This document shows, one piece after another, positions 19,150-28,686 of a DNA stretch of 64,000 nucleotides. The translations under genes and the position numbers were made by a program. Below the pieces are notes generated by a model. It did not search any database and had not been told where the DNA came from. It saw only the letters and a program-made list of their open reading frames with translations. The stretch comes from Corynebacterium sanguinis (GTDB lineage Bacteria; Actinomycetota; Actinomycetes; Mycobacteriales; Mycobacteriaceae), in NCBI RefSeq assembly GCF_007641235.1, contig NZ_CP038157.1, positions 248,001 to 312,000 of the forward strand, read 5' to 3'. Every line of letters starts with the position of its first letter. The stretch's first letter is position 1.

Positions 19150-21198
19150 CTAAAGGAACTGGTTCAGCGTCTCCAGAACCCCGTGGCCGAACTTTTCCAC
19201 CTTGACCGGGCCGACACCCGAAATGTCCAGCAGTTCCGCCTCTGTTGACGGCATGGCTTCCGCAATAGCCAGCAAGGTAGCGTCGGAAAACACCATGTAG
19301 GCCGGGTGTCCCGCCTCCCGGGCGACATCGAGGCGCCACGCCTTGAGCGCGAAAAACGCGTCCTCATTGTACTCCGGCTCGCAGTCCGCGTGGCGGCCCA
19401 ACGTCTTTTCCGCCGGGGTGTCCAGCGGGTTGCCGCACACCCGGCACGCGCGGGAGCGCTTCAACCTGTCGGGGGATTTCTCCACGTCGAGCTCGGGAGC
19501 GATGCCGTCGAGGAAGCGAGTGCGGCTGCGCGATTTCCGCCCGCCCTCTTGGCGAGCCAGGGACCATGACATATGCAGGTGCTCCCGGGCGCGGGTGATG
19601 CCGACGTAGAACAGGCGGCGCTCCTCCTCCACTTGGGCGTCGCCCGCCTTGATCGCGTGCGAGATGGGCAGGGTGTTTTCCACCAGCCCCACCAAAAACA
19701 CCGCGTCCCACTCCAGGCCCTTCGCGGCATGCAGGCTGGCCAGGGTGACACCATCGACGCTTGGCGGTTGCTTCGCGTCGGCGCGCTGACGCAGGGAGCG
19801 CAGCACGTCGGTCAGCGTCGATGCCTCCTGGGTGTTCACGATCTCCTCGATCAGGTCCACCAGGGCGCTTAACGTTTGCCAGCGCTCGCGCGCCTGCGCA
19901 CCCTCCGGTTCCTGCGCCGAGAGCCCCAGCGGCGCGAACGCAGCGCGCGCGACGGCCACCGGGTCGTCCGGCAGGTCGTCGCGACGCGCTGCGGCGACCA
20001 GGGTGTTTATCGCCTCGCGGATCTCCGCGCGGTGGAAGAACCCCTCACCGCCGCGCACCTGGTAGACGATACCGGCGTCCGCCAGCGCCGCTTCAAACGC
20101 CGCGGACTGGGCGTTGATGCGGTAGAGCACGGCGATCTCGCGGGCGGCCACGCCGGCGTCGAGAAGCGAGCGGATCGCCCGGGCCACCTCGCGCGCTTCG
20201 GTCGGCTCGTCGTCGTGCGCGGCGAAGGTTGGAGCGGGGCCGGGCGGGCGCATGCCCTCGAGCTCGAGGCGGGTGCCCGCGGCGCGGCCCGTCGCGCGCG
20301 AAATCACCGTGTTCGCCAGGTCCGTGACCTGCGGCGTCGAGCGGTAGTCGCGCTGTAGTTTCACCACCGTGGCGTGCTGGTAGGTGCGCGAGAAGTTCAG
20401 CAGGTAATCCGGGGTCGCGCCGGTGAACGAGTAAATCGTCTGGTTCGCGTCCCCGACCACGGTCAGGTCGTCGCGCTGACCGAGCCAGCCCTCCAGCACG
20501 CGCTGCTGCAGCGGGGTGACGTCCTGATACTCGTCCACCACGAACGTCTGGTACTGCATGCGGAACTCCTCTGCCACCGCGGGGGCGTTCTCCAGGGCGC
20601 CGGCGACGTGCAGCAGCAGGTCGTCGAAGTCGAGCAGCATCCCCTCCGGGCTGGTCTTGGCCTCCTCGTAGAGGCGGTAGACGTGGGCCACCTTCGCCGG
20701 GTCCGCCGGCAGGGTGCGCTTGGTAGCAGCGACCTTCTCCGCGTAGTCGTCCGCGCCGATCACCGACGCTTTTGCCCACTCGATCTCGCTCAACAGGTCG
20801 CGCACCATTTCCTTGCCGGAGTCGAGACCCGCGGCGCGGGCGGCGCGGCCGACGAGGGGGAACTTGTTGTCCAGCAGCCGCCACGGCAAGTCCCCGGCAA
20901 TTTGTGGCCAGAAGTAGCGCAGCTGACGCAGCGCCGCGGAGTGGAAGGTGCGCGCCTGCACACCACCGATGCCGAGAACGCGCAGGCGATCGCGCATCTC
21001 GCCCGCCGCGCGCTGGGTAAAGGTCACGGCGAGGACCTTCTGCGGCGACACGACGGACTGGTCGATGAGGTGCGCGATTCGGTAGGTAATCGTGCGGGTC
21101 TTGCCAGTGCCTGCGCCCGCTAAGATGCAGACCGGGCCGCGCGGGGCGGTCGCGGCGACGCGCTGGTCGTCGTCGAGAAGCGAAAGATCAATTGCCAT
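19150..21198 (-). CDS. uvrD2: ATP-dependent DNA helicase UvrD2 with HRDC domain
   Basis: This 682-residue superfamily 1A helicase has Walker A AGAGTGKT at about residues 27-34, motif II DEYQDV near 225 and the family motif FYVGITRAREHL. A tetracysteine-type segment beginning CRVCGNPLDTPAEK and a C-terminal HRDC domain (AEAMPSTEAELLDISGVG) distinguish UvrD2 from UvrD1. It unwinds 3'-tailed DNA in repair. Its ATG lies within the end of the potassium channel gene (11-base overlap), so it is the last gene of the adnA-adnB-channel-uvrD2 run. The nudC gene that separates the two in M. tuberculosis is absent here. Confidence 0.93.
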   Translation of the reverse strand: MAIDLSLLDDDQRVAATAPRGPVCILAGAGTGKTRTITYRIAHLIDQSVVSPQKVLAVTFTQRAAGEMRDRLRVLGIGGVQARTFHSAALRQLRYFWPQIAGDLPWRLLDNKFPLVGRAARAAGLDSGKEMVRDLLSEIEWAKASVIGADDYAEKVAATKRTLPADPAKVAHVYRLYEEAKTSPEGMLLDFDDLLLHVAGALENAPAVAEEFRMQYQTFVVDEYQDVTPLQQRVLEGWLGQRDDLTVVGDANQTIYSFTGATPDYLLNFSRTYQHATVVKLQRDYRSTPQVTDLANTVISRATGRAAGTRLELEGMRPPGPAPTFAAHDDEPTEAREVARAIRSLLDAGVAAREIAVLYRINAQSAAFEAALADAGIVYQVRGGEGFFHRAEIREAINTLVAAARRDDLPDDPVAVARAAFAPLGLSAQEPEGAQARERWQTLSALVDLIEEIVNTQEASTLTDVLRSLRQRADAKQPPSVDGVTLASLHAAKGLEWDAVFLVGLVENTLPISHAIKAGDAQVEEERRLFYVGITRAREHLHMSWSLARQEGGRKSRSRTRFLDGIAPELDVEKSPDRLKRSRACRVCGNPLDTPAEKTLGRHADCEPEYNEDAFFALKAWRLDVAREAGHPAYMVFSDATLLAIAEAMPSTEAELLDISGVGPVKVEKFGHGVLETLNQFL

Positions 21199-22300
21199 TG
21201 ACGCCCTCAGCCTTGCCCGGCAGGTCGCGGGTATGGCGCACGTAGAGGAGGCGATCGCCCGGCTCGACGGTTTCCGCCTCCGGCGAATCGATGCGGTAGA
21301 GCTCGCCGGAACGCACCACGCCCAGCACGATGTCGGCGAGGTGGCGCGGGTTTGCCCCGACCTCGTCGTCGCCAATCGGGCGCTCCGCCACCGCGAAGCC
21401 GTCGTCCGGGCTGAGCAGGTCCTCCACCATGGCCACCACCGGCGGGGTGACCGTCGCGATGCCAAGCAGACGGCCGGCGGTTTCGGAAGACACCACGACC
21501 GAGTCCGCACCGGACTGCATCAACAGGTGCTGGTTTTCGCTCTCGCGTACCGACGCCACAATCATCGCGCTCGGGGCAAGCTCGCGCACCGACAGGGTGA
21601 TCAGCACGGCGGTGTCGTCGCTAGACGGGGCGACCACGACGGAGCGCGCCCGGGTCACACCGGCGACCTTAAGCACGTCAGACTTCGTCGCGTTTCCGTG
21701 CACGGTGACCAGGCCGCGCTTCTCGGCGCGCGTGAGCACCGCCGCGTCCTTATCGACGACGACGATGTTGGACGCCGAGGCGCCGTCGGCAAGCAAAGCG
21801 TCAATGGCGGAGCGGCCCTTGGTGCCGTAGCCGAGCACGATGGTGTGGTTGCGCACAGTTTTCCTCCACTGCTGGATCTGAAGGGTTTTGCGGGAATCCT
21901 CGGTGAGGACCGACAACGTGGTGCCGACGAGCAACAATAGGAACGCGATGCGCAGCGGCGTGATCACGAAGATGTTCATCAGTCGCGCGCCCTGCGTCAC
22001 AGGTGTGATGTCGCCGTAGCCGGTTGTCGACAGCGACACCGCCGAATAATAAAGGGCGTCGATAAACGTGAGCGGCTCGGAATAGCCATCGCGGTCGACG
22101 TACACGATGACGGAAACGACGACCATCAAGATTGAGGCATAAAGGAAGCGACGCAGGATGATCGCCCAGGGGGTCGCCTGCTCCGCAGTGGGGATGGTGA
22201 CGACGTCGAGCAGCGTGTGCACGGGCATGCTGCTGACGTCGGCGTCGGCCTGAAACCGGTCGCGCCACGTCACCCCCATGGGGTTCCTGCGGAGTCTCAC
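21188..22300 (-). CDS. TrkA-N/RCK-gated potassium channel
   Basis: This is a 370-residue two-helix channel with an RCK domain. TM1 lies at about 52-69, the pore helix and selectivity filter TTGYGD at 92-97, and TM2 at about 109-129. A cytoplasmic TrkA-N Rossmann domain begins at HTIVLGYGTKGRSA (about 152), and a TrkA-C-like end follows. The layout is that of MthK and of C. glutamicum CglK. The GTG start has AAAGGGAG nine bases upstream; an ATG seven codons later is an alternative. It sits directly behind adnB and overlaps uvrD2. Confidence 0.9.
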   Translation of the reverse strand: MRLRRNPMGVTWRDRFQADADVSSMPVHTLLDVVTIPTAEQATPWAIILRRFLYASILMVVVSVIVYVDRDGYSEPLTFIDALYYSAVSLSTTGYGDITPVTQGARLMNIFVITPLRIAFLLLLVGTTLSVLTEDSRKTLQIQQWRKTVRNHTIVLGYGTKGRSAIDALLADGASASNIVVVDKDAAVLTRAEKRGLVTVHGNATKSDVLKVAGVTRARSVVVAPSSDDTAVLITLSVRELAPSAMIVASVRESENQHLLMQSGADSVVVSSETAGRLLGIATVTPPVVAMVEDLLSPDDGFAVAERPIGDDEVGANPRHLADIVLGVVRSGELYRIDSPEAETVEPGDRLLYVRHTRDLPGKAEGVNGN

Positions 22301-22306
22301 TGCTGT

Positions 22307-25300
22307 TTACTCCCTTTCCTCAGCTGAATCTGAGAGGAACTTTATCCCCTCCGCCGAGGATTGCCGAAGCAGCTGCTCCAACTGATTCGAACCCGGCAGG
22401 TCGGAGGGCTCGTAGTCCTCCCCCGTACGCACGTAGAAGAACACCGCGCGCACATCCCGGCCGTCGCCCGCTATTCGACGCCACGCCTCGCGGTACACCG
22501 CAAGCTGCAGCATCGCGCTTTTCATCTGCGCGGGCGCGGGCTTTGTACCCGTCTTCCAATCGACCACCGTCCACCCGTTGTCGTCTACAAACACCGCGTC
22601 CATGCGGCCGCGCACGACCGACTCGCCCAGCGCGAGCTCGAAGGGGTGCTCCACGAAAGCGGGGGTGCGCTGCGCCCAGTGGCTGCTCTCGAAGTTGCTC
22701 TTGAGCTGCTCAAGCGTGCCCGTATCCACCTCGGACTCATCGGCTCCGGGCAGCTCATCTTCTGTGAGCAGGGGGCGCGCGCCGTAGAACTCCTCCAGCC
22801 ATTCGTGGAACGCGGTGCCGCGCTTGGCGTAGGTGTTGGGCTTGAACGGGACGGGTCGGCGGGCCCGGCGGGCGAACTGCTCCGGGTCGGCGCTGAGCGC
22901 CACCACGTCGGAGGCGGTGAGCTCGCCCGGCAACATGACGGGCACTTCCCCGCTGGCCGCGGCAACGTGTTCCTCGATGAGGGCGCTCGTGTCGCGCTCC
23001 CAGAGGCCGTAGAGCTCGCCCGCGCTGAGCTCGGGCAGGTTCTCGCGCGCCTGCGCGACCAGCGCGGCGGCCTCGGCATCGCCCGGCTCGACGCGCAGGT
23101 GGGGCCACAACCCGGTGCGCTCCGGCGCGGCATTTTCATGCTCTTCGACTTGTTCGTCGTCTCTTGCAGAGTGGCCGTCGTACCAGTGAACGACGCTGGT
23201 TTCGGGCACGAGGTCACGGATAGCGGCGAAGTGCTTGTAGGGCTCGGCGACCTTCTTGCGGCCATGCTTTACCGCCGAGCCGGTGACGATGAGCTTGCGC
23301 GCCGAACGGGTCACCGCCACGTAGAACAGCCGCGCAGACTCTTCCTCCAACTTGGTGCGCACCGACTCGCAGTAGGCGTTGGCGGCTTTGGCGAACTGCG
23401 TGCGCGTCTCGGCGTCGTCAAAGGCGTCGAAATCCTCGTCGGGCACGATCTGGGCTTGAGTGAGGAAGGTCGAGACGATCGGTTTGTAAGTTTCCGCGTC
23501 CGCCCGGACCACGGCGACCGTGTCCCACTCCAGTCCCTTCGCCTTGTGGGCGGTGAGGATCTGGACGCGGTCGGTGCGCACCGGCACAGTGCCCGGGGTC
23601 AGCCCGCCCTCGTGCTCACGGGCGAGCTCGAAGTAGTCCAGCAGCGCCGTCAGGCTCGTTCCGGGGTACGAGGCGACCTCTTCCAGCAGACGGTCGAGGT
23701 GGACGGTGCCCGTCGTCGAGGGGCGCGCCAGCGCCTCCGTGCGGATTCCGAATACCGAGATGATGTCGGCGAAGACATCGGGCAGGCGCTTGCCGAGCGC
23801 GTGCGTGCGCAACCAGCGCAGCTTCGAGGCCAGCGACTTGATGCGCTGCAGGCCCTCGGGGGTGTAGCGCTCGGTTTCGCCCAAGTCCGCGACCGCGTCG
23901 GTCAGCCCCGCCGGGGTGTCGGCGCCGGCGGTGATGCGCTGGGCTTCCGCCACAGATTCCTGCAGCTGCGCCTCAAACCGGCTGGTGGGGTCGGCGGCTT
24001 CATCCAGCTGTACTGCGGTGGGCGTCACCCCGCGCAGGTTAGCGGCGCGGCGCGAGAGCGCATCGAGGTCGGCCAGACCCAGCCCGACGGCGGGGCCAGC
24101 CAGGATGCGCAGTGCGGCGGCGGAGTCTCCGGGGCGCACCAGCATCGCCGCGATGGCGATGGCGTCGGCGACCTCGGGGACGTCGAGCAGCCCGGCGAGC
24201 CCGACTATTTCGAAGGGCACGCCGCGCTCGTCGAGCGCCTCCGCGACCTCGGGCGAGGTCTTGTTCGCGCGGACCAACACGGCCGCGTTGAACGGCTCAC
24301 CCGCGGCCCGGGCAGCCTCGTACTGGGCCGCAAGAGTGTCGGCGACGAAGTCGAGCTCCTCATCCTCGTACTCGAAGAACCCCAGCTCAACCTCGCCTGC
24401 GCCCGCGCCAGGGCGGGGCTCGAGCGCGGCGACGACGCGGTCACTGCCGGTGCCCAGCAGAGAGTCGGAGACGCAGTTAGCCAGGGTGAGCACCTCTGCC
24501 GGGTTGCGCCACGACGTGGTCAGCTGCTTCGTGGGCGCGAGCGCGCCGGTCGGCTCCGGGAAGTCCTCAACGAAGGCAGCGAGGTTGGCAGCCGTTGCTC
24601 CACGCCACCCGTAAATCGCCTGCATCGGATCACCCACGGCGGTGACGGTCAGCGGGTGGCGCCGGGAGTCGTCGTCGGGGCCTTGCCCGAACAAGCTGCG
24701 CAGGAGCACGCGTTGGGCGTGAGAGGTGTCCTGGTACTCGTCGAGCATGACTACCCGGTAGCGCTGGCTCTGGGACGCGCCGACGAACTCGTGGTCGTGG
24801 GCGAGCCGGGCGGCCACAGACATCTGTTCGTTGAAGGTGACCAGCCCGCGCTCGCGCAGCTGCGCGTTGAGCTCCTCCACCAGCGGCAGGTAGGCGCGAC
24901 GCAGCTCCTGGGTGTCGCGCCAGCCGGTCATTTTACCGGTAAAGGTCGGGGGGTTGCCCCGGCCGGGCAGGGACTCGGTCTCAGCGAGGAAGTCGTGCGC
25001 ATGCTCGGCGATAAACTCCGGTTGCATCAGAGAGTTCCCCATCGAGGTGACCAGGCCGAGGACATTCTTGACGACCGTGGCCACGCTCGGGTTTTTCCCG
25101 CTTTCCGCCACAAGCGTGCCGCGGTAGCCGAGGACGACCTCGTGGGCGATCGCGTGCAGCTCCGCAGCCGTGATCAGGCGCGCGTCCGGCTCGACGGGAA
25201 CCAACAGCCCGTACTCGCGCACCAGGTCCCCCGCGTACGAGTCGTAGGTGGCGACAGTCGGTGCGATGACTCGCAGCGTGTCGGCGAGCTCTCCGCTCGG

Positions 25301-25618
25301 GTCGAGGCGGCGCAGCAGCGCATCGTTCGCTGCGAGGACGCCGAGCCGGTCCCGGATGCGTTTGCTCAGTTCCTGGGCAGCTTTGCGCGTAAACGTCAGC
25401 CCGAGAACCTCTTCGGGGCGCGCGTATCCGTTGGCAACGAGCCAGACGACGCGCGCCGCCATCGTCTCCGTCTTGCCGGCTCCGGCGCCCGCAACGACGA
25501 GCAAGGGCCCCGGGTCGGCCCCGATGATGTCCGCCTGCTGCTCAGTCGGCGGGTAGGCCTGCCCGAGGTACTTCGACAGCACCGTGGGGCTCATCGGCGT
25601 GTGGGGGGCGTTAGCCAC
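22307..25618 (-). CDS. adnB: AdnB-type helicase-nuclease subunit
   Basis: This protein of about 1103 residues has an N-terminal UvrD-like motor and a C-terminal RecB-family nuclease. Walker A AGAGAGKT is at 43-50, motif II DEYQDTSHAQR is present, and motif VI reads FYVAVTRSARKL. The nuclease site GRMDAVFVDDNGWTVVDWKT holds the metal-binding Asp and the DxK pair. It would pair with AdnA to resect DNA double-strand breaks, the mycobacterial counterpart of RecBCD/AddAB. The GTG start overlaps the end of adnA; an ATG eight codons later is the alternative. All motor motifs look intact, in contrast to AdnA. Confidence 0.92.
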   Translation of the reverse strand: MANAPHTPMSPTVLSKYLGQAYPPTEQQADIIGADPGPLLVVAGAGAGKTETMAARVVWLVANGYARPEEVLGLTFTRKAAQELSKRIRDRLGVLAANDALLRRLDPSGELADTLRVIAPTVATYDSYAGDLVREYGLLVPVEPDARLITAAELHAIAHEVVLGYRGTLVAESGKNPSVATVVKNVLGLVTSMGNSLMQPEFIAEHAHDFLAETESLPGRGNPPTFTGKMTGWRDTQELRRAYLPLVEELNAQLRERGLVTFNEQMSVAARLAHDHEFVGASQSQRYRVVMLDEYQDTSHAQRVLLRSLFGQGPDDDSRRHPLTVTAVGDPMQAIYGWRGATAANLAAFVEDFPEPTGALAPTKQLTTSWRNPAEVLTLANCVSDSLLGTGSDRVVAALEPRPGAGAGEVELGFFEYEDEELDFVADTLAAQYEAARAAGEPFNAAVLVRANKTSPEVAEALDERGVPFEIVGLAGLLDVPEVADAIAIAAMLVRPGDSAAALRILAGPAVGLGLADLDALSRRAANLRGVTPTAVQLDEAADPTSRFEAQLQESVAEAQRITAGADTPAGLTDAVADLGETERYTPEGLQRIKSLASKLRWLRTHALGKRLPDVFADIISVFGIRTEALARPSTTGTVHLDRLLEEVASYPGTSLTALLDYFELAREHEGGLTPGTVPVRTDRVQILTAHKAKGLEWDTVAVVRADAETYKPIVSTFLTQAQIVPDEDFDAFDDAETRTQFAKAANAYCESVRTKLEEESARLFYVAVTRSARKLIVTGSAVKHGRKKVAEPYKHFAAIRDLVPETSVVHWYDGHSARDDEQVEEHENAAPERTGLWPHLRVEPGDAEAAALVAQARENLPELSAGELYGLWERDTSALIEEHVAAASGEVPVMLPGELTASDVVALSADPEQFARRARRPVPFKPNTYAKRGTAFHEWLEEFYGARPLLTEDELPGADESEVDTGTLEQLKSNFESSHWAQRTPAFVEHPFELALGESVVRGRMDAVFVDDNGWTVVDWKTGTKPAPAQMKSAMLQLAVYREAWRRIAGDGRDVRAVFFYVRTGEDYEPSDLPGSNQLEQLLRQSSAEGIKFLSDSAEERE

Positions 25619-28600
25619 GGGGAACCACCTGTCCTTCTGGTTGTACGGGGCACAGCGCGCGCACCGCGCACCTGTCGCAGTGGGCACCGGCGGAGGCGAG
25701 CAGCTCAGGGCCTGCCACCAGCTGCGGGAGCGGGGCAACGACCTCCGCGAACTCCGTGAGCCGCTCCTCGCTTTTCGACGCCTGCTCCCGCGTCGCCACT
25801 GCCTTCCTGTCCGCCTTGGGGTAGACGAGCACCGCCCCGCCGACGTCGCTGGGTGCCTCGCCCGGCGCGGCGCTGCGCACCGTCTCACCGTCCACGACGC
25901 CACGCGACAGCGCGAGCTGGTACGCCTCGAGCTGCGGGTTGGCCTCGGCCTCTGCTTGGGAAGGCAGGGCTGAGCCGGTTTTCAGGTCGACGATGTGCAG
26001 TGCGCCGCTGCCGTCGCGCTCGATGCGGTCGGCGCGGCCCACGATGCGCAGGCCCGGGGCGATGGTGACGTCGATGTCGGCCTCGACGGCGACCTGCTCG
26101 AACGCCGCGCGGGAGGTCTGCAGCCAGAGATGCGTGCGCTGCAGCAGCGCGTCGAACTCCGCGATCTCGCGCTCGAGCTTCCACCCGGGCGCGTCGTCGA
26201 CGCTGCGGCGCGCGTCGAGCACCGCTTCGCGGGCGTAGGCTTCATCGACCCCGCGGCCGAGGGCCTCGAAGTAGGCGTGCGCCATCGAACCCCACACCAT
26301 GTGCAGCGAGGAGTCGAGGCCGACCATGCGTTGGAGCACCTCGCGCATGGGGCAGGCCAGCAGGCTTTCGATGCGCGAAGGCGAGAGCCTCTCGGGCACG
26401 GCGAGCGCCTCGTGCGAGGCGACCTCGGTCGTCGTCCACCATTCTCCGGGGTCCGCGCCGGGCACGCCCGCGTCGGCAAGGCGCGCGAGCTGTCGCGCAG
26501 CTTGTCGACGCCCCGCCTCACCAACGCCGGGATCCTGAAGGGCTCGGCGCAGCTCCGCTATCACGTCGTCGCGCGCGAGCACGCGAACGGCGGTGAGCTC
26601 GTCCGCCCCGGGGGCGGGGTCGGCGGAGCTCGAGGCCGTTGTCACGCGTGCTGGTGCAATGGAGTGGCTGGTACAGAACTCCTCGATGAAGCGCGAGGGC
26701 TGGATCACCTCCTCGCCGTCAGGCTCGTCGACGGCCGTGACCAGCACGCAGTGGGTGGCCCTGCTGGTGGCCACGTCAAACAGGCGCTTCTCCTCCGCCA
26801 GCTGCTCCGCCTTCCGGCTCACCGGCACCGCGGGGTCGACGTTGTTGTCGACAAGATCAACGAGCTCTTCTTGGCAGAACATCGTGCCGGTTTCCGCCAA
26901 CGACGGCCACTGCATCTCTTGCACACCCGCGACGACGACGGTGTGGAACTCACGCCCCACCGCACCGTGCGCCGTGAGCAGGGCGACCGCGTCCGGCGTG
27001 GCGGTGCGCCTATCGCGCACGCCGGTGGGCAGCTCCTGCTCCGCGATGTGCGCGACGAAACCTGCGACGTTGGAGCCGCCGACACGGCGCTCGACGTAGT
27101 CGCCGGCGGCGTCGAAAAGCGCCATCACGGCGTCGAGGTCGCGGTCGGCTTGGGATCCCGTCGCCCCGCCACGCAGCGCGGCGGTGAGCAGGCGGTTCGC
27201 CAGGCCGGTCGCGTTCCACACCGCCCACAGGACGTCCTCGATGCTGCCCTGGGCAAGCTCGCCGCGCCCGGCGTCGAGCACGGCGCGCACGTGGCCCAGG
27301 ATGGACAGCTCACGCTCGGTGAGCATGACGCCGAAATCGGGCAGGGGCTGGGTCGATCGCAGCAGGTGGCGCAGAGTGTCTTCGGCACGTTCTTCCGGCT
27401 GCCAGCGGCGCAACCCGCGCAACAAGCGGCGCAGGGTGACAGGGTCGGTGCCGCCGACCGGGCCGAGCAGAAGGTCGCGCCACTCGGCGGAGCTCAGCTC
27501 CCCCTCCAGCGCGCGCAGGCCGAGGATGAGCGCGGCGACGATGCGCTGCTCGCTCAAGACCACGTCGGTGGGGTTGAGCATGACCGGAACGCCGGCGTGC
27601 AGCAGAGCGCGCCGAACGGACTCGATCGAGCCGACCGAGCGCACGATCACGGCCATCTCGCGGTAGTCAACGCCGCCTTCGAGGTGGGCGCGGCGCACGG
27701 TGTCGGCGACGATGGAGTGCTGGGCCGCGCTACTGTCACACACCGCCGCCTGGGCAATCGGTGCGCGCCGCGACGCCCCGAGGTCGATGACCTCGTGGTC
27801 GAGCCCCCCGAGGTTCGCAAAAAAGCGTGGCGACGCCCCACGGAAGTGAAACACACTCTGGCCGAGGTCGCCGCCGACGACACCCAGCGAGGCGTGCTCT
27901 ACAAGGCGGCGCACGAGCTCGCCGGCTGCAGGCGCGAGGTGCTGCGCGTCGTCGACGACGACGGTGTGCCAGCGACCGTCGATCTCGCCGCGCAGTACCG
28001 AGGAGACGAGCTCGGAGGCGCTGACGAAGCGTGCCGGGTTAAGCGCCATGACCTGCTGGTACTCGTCTAAAAAGTCGCCGGCTGCGGACCAGATCGGGCG
28101 GTTGTGCGCCTGCCCTAGGGCGCGCAAGTCATCCGGGGTGAGTTGGCGTTCCACGGCGCGCAGGAGGAAGTCGCGCAGCTGCCGGGCAAAGCCCACCATG
28201 GAAAGCGCGGGGCGCAGCTGCTCCGGCCATGTGCCGCGCCCGTCCTCGGCGTGGCCCTGGAGGAGCTGGCGGATGGCGGCGTCCTGCTCGGCGCCGGAGA
28301 TCAGCCGGATATCACCGTCCACGCGTTGACGCAGCAAGGCGAACGCCAGGGAGTGCACGGAGCGCACCATCGGCTCGTCGATGACGAACCCGGAGGCAGC
28401 GAGCCGGTCGGACAGCTCGACGCGCAGGCGCGCGCCCGATTCCTTAGACGAGCTGATGACCAGGATGCCGCGGGGGTCGGCGCCGGACTCGACGGCGCGC
28501 ACGACGGTGTCAATGAGGAAGCTACTGACTCCCGAGCCCGCCTCGCCCGTGACCTTCCAGGTCCCGCTCGTGGGCAGGGGTTGGGCCCACGAGCGCTGCT

Positions 28601-28667
28601 CAGTGCGGCGGCGGCGCGGCACAAGGTAGGCCCGCGGTGGTGCGGGAAGAGAGTTGTCTGTCGCCAT
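25611..28667 (-). CDS. adnA: AdnA-type helicase-nuclease subunit with degenerate motor
   Basis: The 1018-residue product is organised like AdnB, with an N-terminal UvrD-type region and a C-terminal RecB-like nuclease. The nuclease site appears intact: GRADRIERDGSGALHIVDLK with the following TG. The motor is degraded. Walker A reads GEAGSGVSS, so the essential Lys is Val, motif II reads VVDDAQHLAP instead of DEYQ, and motif VI is DVATSRATH. It should therefore not hydrolyse ATP, and AdnB would drive the complex. The start was taken at the ATG giving MATDNSLPAP. It is first in the adnA-adnB operon and overlaps adnB by eight bases. Confidence 0.9.
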   Translation of the reverse strand: MATDNSLPAPPRAYLVPRRRRTEQRSWAQPLPTSGTWKVTGEAGSGVSSFLIDTVVRAVESGADPRGILVISSSKESGARLRVELSDRLAASGFVIDEPMVRSVHSLAFALLRQRVDGDIRLISGAEQDAAIRQLLQGHAEDGRGTWPEQLRPALSMVGFARQLRDFLLRAVERQLTPDDLRALGQAHNRPIWSAAGDFLDEYQQVMALNPARFVSASELVSSVLRGEIDGRWHTVVVDDAQHLAPAAGELVRRLVEHASLGVVGGDLGQSVFHFRGASPRFFANLGGLDHEVIDLGASRRAPIAQAAVCDSSAAQHSIVADTVRRAHLEGGVDYREMAVIVRSVGSIESVRRALLHAGVPVMLNPTDVVLSEQRIVAALILGLRALEGELSSAEWRDLLLGPVGGTDPVTLRRLLRGLRRWQPEERAEDTLRHLLRSTQPLPDFGVMLTERELSILGHVRAVLDAGRGELAQGSIEDVLWAVWNATGLANRLLTAALRGGATGSQADRDLDAVMALFDAAGDYVERRVGGSNVAGFVAHIAEQELPTGVRDRRTATPDAVALLTAHGAVGREFHTVVVAGVQEMQWPSLAETGTMFCQEELVDLVDNNVDPAVPVSRKAEQLAEEKRLFDVATSRATHCVLVTAVDEPDGEEVIQPSRFIEEFCTSHSIAPARVTTASSSADPAPGADELTAVRVLARDDVIAELRRALQDPGVGEAGRRQAARQLARLADAGVPGADPGEWWTTTEVASHEALAVPERLSPSRIESLLACPMREVLQRMVGLDSSLHMVWGSMAHAYFEALGRGVDEAYAREAVLDARRSVDDAPGWKLEREIAEFDALLQRTHLWLQTSRAAFEQVAVEADIDVTIAPGLRIVGRADRIERDGSGALHIVDLKTGSALPSQAEAEANPQLEAYQLALSRGVVDGETVRSAAPGEAPSDVGGAVLVYPKADRKAVATREQASKSEERLTEFAEVVAPLPQLVAGPELLASAGAHCDRCAVRALCPVQPEGQVVPRG

Positions 28668-28686
28668 GGGCACCGATTGTGCCAGG

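Noticed and set aside
22361-25759. Very long open frame on the plus strand opposite adnB
   Set aside because: Its product is a low-complexity Arg/Gly/His/Val protein without any family motif. It mirrors the codon bias of the real helicase gene on the other strand.
25995-28070. Long open frame on the plus strand opposite adnA
   Set aside because: Same reason: antisense shadow caused by high third-position G+C, whereas the minus strand encodes a recognisable RecB-like nuclease.
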